Assembly (NCBI GenBank): GCA_002402085.1
Contig: NVVB01000017.1
Coordinates: 14,469 to 25,788 of the forward strand
DNA: 11,320 nucleotides
Source of the DNA: Gammaproteobacteria bacterium
Lineage (GTDB): Bacteria > Pseudomonadota > Gammaproteobacteria > Pseudomonadales > UBA3067
Direction: 5' to 3'
Under the pieces are notes generated by a model. The model was not told the DNA's origin. It saw nothing but the letters and a program-made list of their open reading frames with translations, and did no database searches. Both the position numbers and the translations under genes were made by a program. Positions 1-8,452 of this stretch are shown here, one piece after another; within the stretch, counting starts at the first letter, position 1, and each line of letters begins with the position of its first letter.

Positions 1-634
<634 letters not shown>

Positions 635-713
635 TTAAAGATCCCATTAAAAGAAGTAAACATTCTAGGAATACGTTGGCGAATTTTATTATGGAGAACT
701 AGGGAAGCGGCGT

Positions 714-2099
714 TTATATTATTTCGAAATAGCGCTCAAGCTGCCAATCATTCACATGACGTTCGTATTCTCGGCACTCCCACTCACGGGTAGCGCTGTA
801 ATGATTAACAAACGCCTCCCCGAAAAGTGATTTCGCCGCACTGGATTGACTAAACAAACGTCCTGCATCGCGTAAGTTCGCTGGCAATTGAAATGCCTCA
901 CTTAATTCATCTTGAATGTCGTAAGCATTGCCTTGTACAGGCTCGCCTAGCGCTAGCCCTTCCTCAATGCCCAGCAGACCAGCACCTACCGATGCAGCAG
1001 CAACTAAATAAGGGTTGGCGTCAGCCGAGCCAATACGAAATTCCATTCGCTGGGAAGCCTCTGATCCAGAAATTACTCGCAACGCCGAAGTTCGGTTTTC
1101 TACGCCCCAAGTTGCCGCTGTAGGGGCCCAAGCGCCTTTAACAAGACGAGTATAGCTGTTAATAGTGGGGGCATACATGGCCAAAAAAGGACGCATATAT
1201 TTTTGCACGCCCGCTACATAGTGGCGCATGACTTGAGACATTCCGTGGGCTTCAGTCCCTTCAAAAAAAGCGCTTTCACCGCCCTCTATATTCACTAAGG
1301 ATTGATGTAAATGACCACTCTGGCCTGGATAATCCATAGACCACTTGGCCATAAACGTTGCCACGCAATCATTCTTTTGAAAAAAGGATTTACTAAATGT
1401 TTTAAATAAAGACGCTTTATCCGTAGCCCGCAAGGCTTCATCCACTTGCAACGCTGCCTCCCACACACCCGGCCCAGTTTCACAATGTAGCCCCTCAATG
1501 GGGCAATCCATAGCAATACAGAAATCCATCAACTGATGAAACAGGTCGGACTCAGTGGAGGCGCGTAATACCGAATAGCCAAAATTACCGGGCGTTAAAG
1601 GCGTTAAGTTACTGTAATTTTTTTCGCGTATCGATGCCGCTGTTTCTCGAAATACAAAAAACTCATATTCGAAGGCGAGATTCACGCCATAGCCCATGGA
1701 CTCAGCTTTCGTTAATACCTTTTTCAATAAGCTTCGAGGGCACAACGGATGACCACTAAGGCCATCCGATTGAACAAATTCAGCTATAAAATACGGGGTG
1801 TTATTTTCAAAACTGAGTCGACGTTCGGTGGTTAAATCTAATCGATATTGCGCATCAGGAAACGCAGTATGCCATCCTGTAAACGAAACATTGTCGTACA
1901 GCTGATCATTGACATCCCAGCCCAACACGCAATCGCAAAATCCTGCGCCGCTTTTAGCGACCGAACTGAATTTATCTAGATTAATGTACTTGCCACGGAT
2001 CACACCATCAATATCAGTCACGCCCAGCTTAATTCGTTTGATATTTTCTTTTTGATAAAGGCTTAGTAATTGCGCAATAGAACTCGAGGGCGACGCCAT
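714..2099 (-). CDS. Glutamine-synthetase-family enzyme, probably a gamma-glutamyl amine ligase (PuuA-like)
   Basis: A 461-residue protein with the full type I glutamine-synthetase fold: the N-terminal beta-grasp segment GVTDIDGVIRGKYI (about 26-39), catalytic glutamates in FEYEFF (E144, E146), CETGPGVWEAAL (E207, E214), the nucleotide/glutamate loop SGHLHQS (H263), NSYTRL (R318), WGVENRTSALRV (R336) and MEFR (E353, R355), then ADANPYL. Length and the N-terminal motif resemble the PuuA group, which ligates glutamate to amines such as putrescine, isopropylamine or ethanolamine using ATP, more than classical ammonia-assimilating GlnA. That subgroup call is inference. The start is supported by AAGGA 7 nt upstream. 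The downstream dehydrogenase on the same strand fits oxidation of a glutamylated amino alcohol or a related product. The enzyme should be cytoplasmic and oligomeric. The true amine substrate cannot be read from the sequence. Confidence 0.88.
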   Translation of the reverse strand: MASPSSSIAQLLSLYQKENIKRIKLGVTDIDGVIRGKYINLDKFSSVAKSGAGFCDCVLGWDVNDQLYDNVSFTGWHTAFPDAQYRLDLTTERRLSFENNTPYFIAEFVQSDGLSGHPLCPRSLLKKVLTKAESMGYGVNLAFEYEFFVFRETAASIREKNYSNLTPLTPGNFGYSVLRASTESDLFHQLMDFCIAMDCPIEGLHCETGPGVWEAALQVDEALRATDKASLFKTFSKSFFQKNDCVATFMAKWSMDYPGQSGHLHQSLVNIEGGESAFFEGTEAHGMSQVMRHYVAGVQKYMRPFLAMYAPTINSYTRLVKGAWAPTAATWGVENRTSALRVISGSEASQRMEFRIGSADANPYLVAAASVGAGLLGIEEGLALGEPVQGNAYDIQDELSEAFQLPANLRDAGRLFSQSSAAKSLFGEAFVNHYSATREWECREYERHVNDWQLERYFEII

Positions 2100-2140
2100 G
2101 CAAAGATCCTTTTTATTATTTTAGCGACAAGGTATATCAC

Positions 2141-2182
2141 CGTGCCCGAACGTTTTTTAAATTGGACTACACGTCGGGCACG
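2141..2182. repeat. Inverted repeat in the leader of the synthetase gene
   Basis: CGTGCCCGA at 2141-2149 is the exact reverse complement of TCGGGCACG at 2174-2182. Allowing one bulged base extends the arms to 11 pairs, with a 19-nt AT-rich loop. It ends about 42 nt before the synthetase start codon on the minus strand. Neither strand has a T-run directly after the stem, so it is a poor intrinsic terminator for the upstream MORN gene. An mRNA leader hairpin or an operator dyad are the alternatives. Confidence 0.7.
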
Positions 2183-2194
2183 TAAAAATCTACG

Positions 2195-2230
2195 TTAAGT
2201 ATTTACCTTAAGCATTTACCTTAAGCATTT
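2195..2230. repeat. 13-bp tandem repeat, nearly three copies, upstream of the synthetase gene
   Basis: Unit TTAAGCATTTACC: copy 1 at 2195-2207 differs by one base (T for C), copy 2 at 2208-2220 is perfect, and copy 3 starts at 2221 and is perfect for ten bases. It lies between the MORN gene stop and the inverted repeat in the synthetase leader, about 96-131 bp upstream of the synthetase start. It could be a regulator-binding array or simple slippage. Confidence 0.8.
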
Positions 2231-2265
2231 AAAAAGCAAGCAAGTAAAGCGTTAGAGTAGCTTAA

Positions 2266-3924
2266 TTACAGCAAAGGAGTAGCGACATCAGCAACATTAT
2301 GAGTCACACCCACTTCATGCTTCAACCCATCTAGCTCGGCGGGATCGATTAAAAACCGCCCTTTTCGAATGTGTTGACCCTGGGAAATATTACGATCGCT
2401 TTGACGGTAAGCAAAAAATTCAAAGCGTCCTTCCAACACACCGTCTTCAGTTTGAGTGACCCGAATCACCCCAGGAAAGTCATCGGAGGTCTGATAGTAC
2501 TCACTGCCCACACTGCCTGTTTCTGCATTTTTATTTAAAAGCTGATAGACCCCTGCGCCACGAAAATTAGGCACATATAATCGCAACCAATAACCATCGG
2601 CGTTGGCTATTACTTCCAATTTATTTCTTTTCTTATCGTAATTAAGAGAGATGCCTTCTTGAGTAAAAAAATCATTATTCGAGGAAAAATCGTGTTGGTA
2701 GGAAACGAACGTACTGTAACTCACCTGCTCTAATCGTGTGTTTCTTGGCAGCGCGCCTACTGTCTGCTCAAAAGATGGCGTTCGCGCTCGGCCCAAGTCT
2801 GACTCACCTTGATCGTCAATGGGGTTAATCACTAAAACCGCAGCGGCCGGCCTGGCCTTTCGTTGGCCCTGATAATATTCACACCGTTTTAATACGGAAC
2901 CATCACCACATTCACCTACACCATGGGGAAGTCCTGCTTCAAAATGACCTACAAACGTTGCACCGTCTTTAAATGTCGCGATACCACTGCCTGCGAGTCG
3001 CCCGGCTACCCAGCGGCCTTCAAAAGAAGCGCCTTCAGCATCGATCAACACCCCGTTACCGTGGCGTTTGCCCTTTATAAACTGCCCGACGTAATGCTCG
3101 CCGGTAATTAAGCGTTCCTCGCCTGGACCTTGCTTCTTATTATCATCCCACATGCCTTCATAAGAGTTGCCCCGTTGATCGCTTAGCACGCCTCGGCCAA
3201 AACGTACTCCCCAAACAAACCGTCCTTTATAGATATCACCGTTGCGATAATGATAAACACCCCTGCCGTGGACCTTTCCCTTCGCAAAACTGCCTCGATA
3301 CTTCTCCCCATTAGAAAATGAGATTTCGCCAATGCCATGAAAAAGCCAGTTTTTAAAACTGCCCCAATATTTGTCACCATTGGCTAATTTTGCTGACCCA
3401 ACGCCAGCTAAAACACCGTCAATCCAATTCCCTGTGTACACGTCATCACTGACTCGAACCAATTTACCATTGCCATTGAAAAGGCCGTTGGCGAATTGCC
3501 CTTCGTAAACGTCTCCATTGGCGAAGGAATAAACCGCGTAGCCACTCATTTTGCCAACAAACCATTGGCCTTCATAACGATCGCCGTTTGCGAACTCTTT
3601 TACCCCATTGCCATGAGGCTTATTGTTCCGCCAGGCGCCGATGTAACGCTCACCGTTAGATAATATTTGAGTGCCTGCGCCTTCCCTGCGACCGTCCTGC
3701 CAATGACCTCGATAAACCTTGCCATTGCTTTGGGTTAACGTGCCCACGCCTTGATAGCGGCCAAACGGGTTTCTGCCCCCTTCATATTGACTCGCAGCGT
3801 AGACGGTATCGGTAAGCACACTGCCAAACGCAATCGCGAGCAGAAGCGACGCCATAATAGAACGAGCTTTACTTACTCGAACACCGTGAACAAACCAGCG
3901 TGTGAAATGAACTGGAATAGCCAT
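2266..3924 (-). CDS. Exported MORN-repeat protein with a beta-rich C-terminal domain
   Basis: A 552-residue protein. Residues 1-43 look like a signal peptide with a long basic n-region, a hydrophobic core (MASLLLAIAFGSVL) and a cleavage site near VYA|ASQ. Residues 47-346 are 13 consecutive MORN repeats: YxGxWxxGxxxGxGxxxxxNGxx, each 23 residues except the first, which has 24. The remaining ~200 residues are a proline/charged linker and a domain with GAGVYQLL, PGVIRVTQ and GRFEFFAY. This pattern recalls the DUF6252-like small beta domains, but only weakly. MORN repeats form extended beta-hairpin solenoids that bind partners or lipids; in bacteria their roles are mostly unassigned. A second in-frame ATG at codon 24 would give a shorter signal peptide, but it has no Shine-Dalgarno sequence, and the first ATG has only a weak AGG. 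Export suggests a periplasmic or envelope location. No neighbour indicates its function. Confidence 0.85.
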   Translation of the reverse strand: MAIPVHFTRWFVHGVRVSKARSIMASLLLAIAFGSVLTDTVYAASQYEGGRNPFGRYQGVGTLTQSNGKVYRGHWQDGRREGAGTQILSNGERYIGAWRNNKPHGNGVKEFANGDRYEGQWFVGKMSGYAVYSFANGDVYEGQFANGLFNGNGKLVRVSDDVYTGNWIDGVLAGVGSAKLANGDKYWGSFKNWLFHGIGEISFSNGEKYRGSFAKGKVHGRGVYHYRNGDIYKGRFVWGVRFGRGVLSDQRGNSYEGMWDDNKKQGPGEERLITGEHYVGQFIKGKRHGNGVLIDAEGASFEGRWVAGRLAGSGIATFKDGATFVGHFEAGLPHGVGECGDGSVLKRCEYYQGQRKARPAAAVLVINPIDDQGESDLGRARTPSFEQTVGALPRNTRLEQVSYSTFVSYQHDFSSNNDFFTQEGISLNYDKKRNKLEVIANADGYWLRLYVPNFRGAGVYQLLNKNAETGSVGSEYYQTSDDFPGVIRVTQTEDGVLEGRFEFFAYRQSDRNISQGQHIRKGRFLIDPAELDGLKHEVGVTHNVADVATPLL

Positions 3925-3926
3925 AG

Positions 3927-4206
3927 TCTTAGCCTAAAATTAAGAACTGAATAACAAATTGAATATTCTTTAACGAATCTTATAAGTCGCAATTTACAGA
4001 ATTCCACCAACGGGATCAAATATTCCGCAGTTGTTCCCGGATCTAATCGGACCAAAGGTTAATTTGTAACCAATCTTAGCAATATGTATCCCAGAAAAGA
4101 CACTATAACGAGGTATACAGTTGATTTTATGAGGGATTATCAATTCCAACGATTTCACTAAAGATTACAAAACTGGCCATGATTATTTTCTCATTTTAGG
4201 CTAAGA
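3927..4206. repeat. 14-bp exact inverted repeat bounding a 280-bp intergenic segment
   Basis: TCTTAGCCTAAAAT at 3927-3940 is the exact reverse complement of ATTTTAGGCTAAGA at 4193-4206. On the left, reading the minus strand, it ends two bases before the MORN start codon and covers the ribosome-binding region. On the right it is followed directly by TGGC, so allowing a 3-nt gap both copies continue as ATGGC. No target-site duplication is visible. Confidence 0.75.
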
Positions 4207-4207
4207 T
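4179..4207 (+). promoter_or_regulatory. Possible weak sigma-70 promoter for rapA
   Basis: TAAGAT at 4202-4207 could serve as a -10 element, with ATGATT at 4179-4184 as a weak -35 and a 17-bp spacer. Transcription would start near 4214, placing the hairpin at 4228-4271 in the rapA leader. The match is poor, and the call rests mostly on position. Confidence 0.25.
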
Positions 4208-4298
4208 GGCGCGCCTTTTTTACTGGGGGTTGTTTTGTACAGAAGATCTTCTCGATCCGTCCAAAACAGCCTTTCTTAAGACTGGGCCTATTCACTAA
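4206..4298 (+). CDS. Possible 30-residue leader ORF upstream of rapA
   Basis: ATG at 4206 opens a 30-codon frame (MARLFYWGLFCTEDLLDP, then 12 more residues) ending in TAA at 4296-4298, 30 nt before rapA. AGG five bases upstream is a weak ribosome site. The frame runs through the leader hairpin, so translation could affect its folding. It conflicts with the promoter suggested at 4179-4207, which would start transcription inside this ORF. No homology is recognised and chance is the default explanation. Confidence 0.15.
   Translation: MARLFYWGLFCTEDLLDPSKTAFLKTGPIH
4228..4271 (+). promoter_or_regulatory. Long imperfect hairpin in the rapA leader, possibly an attenuator
   Basis: The arm at 4228-4240 (GGTTGTTTTGTAC) pairs with 4259-4271 (GTCCAAAACAGCC) over 13 positions, with one G-U pair and one mismatch. 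The 18-nt interval contains the perfect palindrome AGAAGATCTTCT (4241-4252), which can fold as a nested hairpin. TTTCTT follows the stem directly, giving an interrupted U-tract. It lies 57 nt upstream of the rapA start codon. A leaky terminator or attenuator is plausible but unproven. Confidence 0.45.
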
Positions 4299-4328
4299 GC
4301 TTTCAATCAACTACAGGGTCTTTCAATA

Positions 4329-7325
4329 ATGGGGTCAGAATTTTCACTTGGGCAGCGTTGGATTAGCGACACAGAACCGGAATTAGGGTTAGGCATTGTC
4401 GAAAACCTAGACCATCGAACAGTGGAAATTCATTTTCTAAGCAATGACGTCGCTCGCCGTTATATGATTCAAAATGCGCCATTAACCCGAGCAATTCTCA
4501 AAACCGGCGACACTGTGCACGATATTGATCAAAATCAATACCTTATCGTAAGCAAGAGCCATGAAGGGGATTTGCTGGCTTACCACGTAACCCCCATTGC
4601 CGATGAAAACGACCAAGCTTCGGACCAGCGTTCACCTGAACCGGCCACTAGCACATCCAATGAGGCTCTCAGTACACTACTTTTAGAGACTCGATTAAGC
4701 CCACACCTTAGTTTCAAGAGCGCCCGCGACCGCTTATTCTGCGGCCAAATTGATAAGCTCGCGCTTTATAATCTGCGTCACGACCTATGCAAGTACTCCG
4801 CAGGCATCCAACAATCTGACGTATTTGGGTTATTAGGTGCCAAGACATCATTGATCCAGCATCAATACCACATCGCCAGCGAAGTCGCTAAACGCCATGC
4901 CCCTCGGGTTTTATTAGCCGACGAAGTCGGGCTGGGTAAAACCATTGAAGCAGGCCTGATAATTCATCAGCAGCTAATTAAGGGCCTAATTAAGCGCGTT
5001 TTAATTCTCGTCCCCGAAAACCTTCAACACCAATGGCTGGTGGAACTGCTCAGAAAATTTAATCTGCAATTTAGCCTGTTTAATGAAGACCGATGTGAAA
5101 GCACCCCCGATAACCCCTTTGAAAGCGCACAATTAATCCTTTGCAGTATTGACTGGTTAGCTCAGTCGTCACAACGTAGCAATCAATTATTGGAATCCGA
5201 ATGGGACCTATTGGTCGTCGATGAAGCACATCATTTGACGCCGGCTACAGACGCACACGACCCACAAACAATGCCCATCGAATGCAACAAATATGCCTTG
5301 GTGGAAAACCTAGCGCGCCAAACTCCAGGGATTCTGCTACTCACAGCAACCCCTCAGCAACTTGGCGTAGATAGTCATTTTGAGCGCTTAAAGTTACTCG
5401 ACCCAATGCGCTACCATGACGTCACCTCGTTTCAACATGAAAACGATAACTTTACCGAAATCGCACAACTAATCGAAACACTGCAAAGTTGCCAGGGTCC
5501 TGAGGCCGTTGTCCAGCAGATTACCGAACACGCTCAAGCTCACCTGCCGGCGGACCAACGCACGGCGTTCATCGAGCCAGCAACGGCGTTATTTTCCAAC
5601 GCATGCCCCGACCAGGTGGACCAGTTCGAGGCCAACAAACAACAGCTGATTGCTAATTTCACCGATTTACACGGCACGGGCCGGGTCTTGTTTCGAAACA
5701 CCCGCGCATCAATCAAGGGGTTTCCTGGCAGAAAGGTACACGGGATTCCACTTAAGCTGCCCGAAGCCTACCGCAATTTCGACGCACCAGTCGCATCCGC
5801 GTTGTGCCCCGAACGTACATACCAAGACAACAAAGCCGACGCGGCCCCAAATTGGTGGCAGTTCGATTCGCGATTTGAATGGCTTGCTGGTTTCATTACA
5901 GATAAGAAAGACCAAAAAATACTAATTATTTGTCATCATGCCCGCACCGTACTCAATATCGAAAAAGCACTGCGCACTCAATTCGGCTATGCCATTGCCA
6001 TGTTCCATGAAGGCATGAATATCATTGAACGCGATAGAGCAGCGGCCTATTTTAGTGACTTTGACGACGGCGCACGAATTTTAGTCTGCTCCGAAATAGG
6101 TAGCGAAGGACGTAACTTTCAATTCTGTCACCACCTTGTGCTACTCGACTTACCTCAATGCCCGGATTTACTTGAGCAAAGAATCGGGCGCCTAGACCGT
6201 ATAGGCCAGCAAGAGACCATTAAAATTTACGTGCCTTATTTTGAGCACCACCCTCAGGCGCACCTTTTCCGCTGGTATCACCACAGTCTCAATTGCTGTG
6301 AACGTTTATCCCCCGCCGCCCAACGGGTCAACAATGAAAACCAAGATGAAATTCTAGCGTTGTTTTTCTCAAGCGATGCCTACACCGAAGCGGATTCTGA
6401 AACGGCACCAATCGATGCCCTATTAGAGAAAGGACGTATACACACCGAACAACTCAACTTAGACATTGAGTCCGGGCGAGATCGAATCCTTGAGATTAAT
6501 TCTTCCGGGCACTTCAGCACCGAACAAGTGATTGATCAAATCGAAGAAATAGACAGTCAAGGCATGGTTTCGACGCTTTTCACGCGTCTACTCGATCAAT
6601 ACGGCCTACGTACCGACCGCATCAATGACCTTACCTACGTGGTCAAAGCGACCGATGAAATGTTGGTGGCGCATTTCCCCGGCATCAACCAGGATGGCAT
6701 CAGCATCACCTTTGATCGAGAACAAGCCTTAAAGCGTGAAGAATGGCAATTCGGCTCTTGGGATCACCCCATTATTCGAGATTCTTTCGAAATGTTTTTG
6801 CAAGACCATAATGGCACCGCATGCGTCTCACTCTATCCTAATAAAAAGCTGCCTGATGGCACTCTACTGGTAGAATTTTTATACATTGTTGATACTCCCA
6901 GCAACTCCAGTAGCGGCTTAAACCGGTTTCTACCCACCCAACATATTCGCATCCTTTGCGGTCCCAAAGGACAAGACCTGTCTGAAAGAATTGATTTTGA
7001 AACCTTGTCCAACTCGCTTGTTGATGTTGATAAAGCCCAGGCAAAATCCCTCGTCGAACTGAAGGCGGATGAAATAAGAGCACTCATGGGCCACAGTGAA
7101 AAACATGCGGAACAGAAACTACAGCTCATAAAAGAACACACCCAGGCTCAAGCCAACAGTTATTACGACAATGAAACAAGTCGACTCGATCGCCTTAAAC
7201 AAAACAATGCCCCGGTACGGGACAGTGAAATCGAGTTTTTTACCGAGCAAAAGGCAAAAGTATTGACCTCCGTAGAACTCGCAGGTATTCGACTGGACGC
7301 AATACGCGTTATATTTGTCGCTTAG
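4329..7325 (+). CDS. rapA: RNA polymerase-associated ATPase RapA (HepA)
   Basis: A 998-residue protein (E. coli RapA is 968) that aligns with RapA from end to end. It has an N-terminal Tudor-like segment starting with the characteristic LGQRWISDTEPELGLG, the DRLFCGQID block (about 134-142), SWI2/SNF2 motif I LADEVGLGKT (196-205), motif II DEAH (298-301), motif III LLLTATP (336-342), RVLFRNTR (452-459), motif V CSEIGSEGRNFQF (587-599), motif VI QRIGRLDRIGQ (617-627), and a C-terminal region with FPGINQDGISITFDRE and ending RLDAIRVIFVA. RapA binds core RNA polymerase and uses ATP to promote recycling and release of stalled or post-termination complexes. The start matches the family N-terminus. 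Ribosome binding is weak (AGGG about 10 nt upstream). A variable Ser/Thr/Asp-rich linker at about 91-115 accounts for some of the extra length. No frameshift or missing motif was found. Confidence 0.97.
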   Translation: MGSEFSLGQRWISDTEPELGLGIVENLDHRTVEIHFLSNDVARRYMIQNAPLTRAILKTGDTVHDIDQNQYLIVSKSHEGDLLAYHVTPIADENDQASDQRSPEPATSTSNEALSTLLLETRLSPHLSFKSARDRLFCGQIDKLALYNLRHDLCKYSAGIQQSDVFGLLGAKTSLIQHQYHIASEVAKRHAPRVLLADEVGLGKTIEAGLIIHQQLIKGLIKRVLILVPENLQHQWLVELLRKFNLQFSLFNEDRCESTPDNPFESAQLILCSIDWLAQSSQRSNQLLESEWDLLVVDEAHHLTPATDAHDPQTMPIECNKYALVENLARQTPGILLLTATPQQLGVDSHFERLKLLDPMRYHDVTSFQHENDNFTEIAQLIETLQSCQGPEAVVQQITEHAQAHLPADQRTAFIEPATALFSNACPDQVDQFEANKQQLIANFTDLHGTGRVLFRNTRASIKGFPGRKVHGIPLKLPEAYRNFDAPVASALCPERTYQDNKADAAPNWWQFDSRFEWLAGFITDKKDQKILIICHHARTVLNIEKALRTQFGYAIAMFHEGMNIIERDRAAAYFSDFDDGARILVCSEIGSEGRNFQFCHHLVLLDLPQCPDLLEQRIGRLDRIGQQETIKIYVPYFEHHPQAHLFRWYHHSLNCCERLSPAAQRVNNENQDEILALFFSSDAYTEADSETAPIDALLEKGRIHTEQLNLDIESGRDRILEINSSGHFSTEQVIDQIEEIDSQGMVSTLFTRLLDQYGLRTDRINDLTYVVKATDEMLVAHFPGINQDGISITFDREQALKREEWQFGSWDHPIIRDSFEMFLQDHNGTACVSLYPNKKLPDGTLLVEFLYIVDTPSNSSSGLNRFLPTQHIRILCGPKGQDLSERIDFETLSNSLVDVDKAQAKSLVELKADEIRALMGHSEKHAEQKLQLIKEHTQAQANSYYDNETSRLDRLKQNNAPVRDSEIEFFTEQKAKVLTSVELAGIRLDAIRVIFVA

Positions 7326-7409
7326 ATAAAGTCGCGGGGTACATGGCGCTGAATACCGGCTCCATTAACCACGCGATAAACCACGCTATGTCGCATGTAC
7401 GATAAAGGG

Positions 7410-8336
7410 TTAAAAACAACTCATTGGCTGGCCGCCCTTCTCGACCCACCCGCGCAACAAGCACGGTGTGGTAAATTGACTCGCACAGGCTCCTGTGCGA
7501 TCAATCATAATAAACCCACCACGGCCTTTAACCTTCCGCGTCAAATAATCAATCCCGTACTGGGCCGCAGTGCTGGCATCCAAACCCTTCATCTCGATGA
7601 AGTCCGCAATGGTTTTTGCTAATACCGTGCGAATAAAATCTTCACCATAACCCGTAGTGGAAACCCCGCAAGACTCATTGTCCGCATAACACCCTGCACC
7701 GATAAGTGGCGAATCACCGACCCGGCCTTGGCGCTTATTCACCATACCCCCTGTTGACGTCGCTGCCGCGAGGTCACCCTGGCAATCCCAAGCAACAGCC
7801 CCTACCGTGCCCAACTTATCATCCCCTTGATCAACGCCATCGTGGTCCAGAGTCATCTTGCCCGCCTCAATCGCTCTTTCTAGCTGGGCTAACAAGGCTT
7901 CACTGAGGAAATACTCATCAGGCATTTGAGCCACGCCATACCGTTCAGCAAGACGCATCGCACCCTCGCCAACAAACATGACATGCTCACTCTTTTGACT
8001 GACCATTAATGCCAATGAAACTGGATTTTTTATCCCTTGCACTCCTGCCACAGCACCGGCTTCCAGGGTCGCACCATTCATTATCGCGGCATCCATTTCC
8101 ACTTGTTTGTTTTCATTAAGCACTGACCCTCGACCGGCGTTAAACAGCACATCGTCCTCGAGCGCCCCAACACAAAGCGCGACCGCCTCAATCGCGCTGG
8201 CACCTCCAGCCAAGCAATCACGCCCATCGCCTAGAATCCGGTCAATGGCGCTTAGAAATTTATTTTTTTCTTCTGGAGAGAACTTTCGAAAAGAGCCTGC
8301 ACCACCATGAATCATTAGCGAATAAGTATTTGTCAT
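7410..8336 (-). CDS. iaaA: Isoaspartyl peptidase / plant-type L-asparaginase (N-terminal-nucleophile hydrolase)
   Basis: A 308-residue precursor close to E. coli IaaA (321 residues). It has the N-terminal MIHGGAGS motif, NAGRGSVL and EMDAAIMNG (substrate-binding region), then GTVGAVAWD, where the self-cleaving bond lies between G176 and T177. Thr177 becomes the catalytic nucleophile of the beta chain. ATSTGGMVNKRQGRVGDSPLIGAGCYAD supplies the Arg205/Asp208 substrate pocket, and STTGYGE follows. The family cleaves isoaspartyl dipeptides and L-asparagine in the cytoplasm, recycling damaged aspartyl peptides. The start is set by the family N-terminus; no good Shine-Dalgarno sequence is visible. 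The gene converges on rapA with an 84-bp gap and lies downstream of the outer-membrane protein gene, from which a strong terminator separates it, so it probably has its own promoter between 8337 and 8426. Confidence 0.94.
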   Translation of the reverse strand: MTNTYSLMIHGGAGSFRKFSPEEKNKFLSAIDRILGDGRDCLAGGASAIEAVALCVGALEDDVLFNAGRGSVLNENKQVEMDAAIMNGATLEAGAVAGVQGIKNPVSLALMVSQKSEHVMFVGEGAMRLAERYGVAQMPDEYFLSEALLAQLERAIEAGKMTLDHDGVDQGDDKLGTVGAVAWDCQGDLAAATSTGGMVNKRQGRVGDSPLIGAGCYADNESCGVSTTGYGEDFIRTVLAKTIADFIEMKGLDASTAAQYGIDYLTRKVKGRGGFIMIDRTGACASQFTTPCLLRGWVEKGGQPMSCF

Positions 8337-8426
8337 ATTTAGAACCAGAATAAAAAGGCCACGCCTTGTTCGTTTGACGTTTAATTCTAATGATTAAGCT
8401 ACCAACAACCCTGACTGATAGGCCAC

Positions 8427-8452
8427 AAAAAACCCTCTATAAGAAGAGGGTT
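8427..8452 (-). terminator. Intrinsic terminator of the outer-membrane protein gene
   Basis: On the minus strand an 8-bp perfect stem (AACCCTCT pairing with AGAGGGTT, 8431-8438 with 8445-8452, 6-nt loop) runs into six Ts (8432-8427). It lies about 70 nt downstream of the outer-membrane protein stop codon and upstream of the asparaginase gene. The plus strand has no T-run after the stem, so it acts mainly on minus-strand transcripts. Confidence 0.88.

Larger units (their letters stand above)
3925..4328. other. Divergent intergenic region between the MORN gene and rapA
   Basis: This AT-rich 404-bp stretch should hold both divergent promoters. It contains a 14-bp inverted repeat (arms 3927-3940 and 4193-4206), a small dyad GGTTAATTTGTAACC at 4057-4071, an 8-bp palindrome GGCGCGCC at 4208-4215, and the structured rapA leader at 4228-4271. 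No protein with recognisable features is encoded here, apart from a possible 30-codon leader ORF. Confidence 0.75.

Noticed and set aside
2923..3111. Plus-strand ORF inside the MORN gene
   Set aside because: Antisense to the regular MORN repeats; the repeat-coded frame explains the sequence.
3873..4055. 60-codon minus-strand ORF across the MORN start
   Set aside because: It begins at TTG, overlaps the MORN start in another frame, has no recognisable motif, and lies in promoter sequence.
3927..4206. MITE-like mobile element
   Set aside because: The terminal repeats are only 14 bp, no target-site duplication is visible, and the left arm overlaps the MORN ribosome-binding region. Kept only as an inverted repeat.
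4259..4272. 14-bp direct match GTCCAAAACAGCCT also at 10585-10598
   Set aside because: One such match is expected fairly often by chance in a window this size, and the two sites share no context beyond it.
6833..7141. 102-codon minus-strand ORF inside rapA
   Set aside because: It lies antisense to well-conserved RapA coding sequence, and its composition (Ser/Cys/Phe-rich) is typical of a reverse-frame shadow.
7326..7409. Bidirectional terminator between rapA and the asparaginase gene
   Set aside because: GTACATG (7339-7345) and CATGTAC (7394-7400) form an inverted repeat, but it is short, has a 48-nt loop and no T-run on either side.
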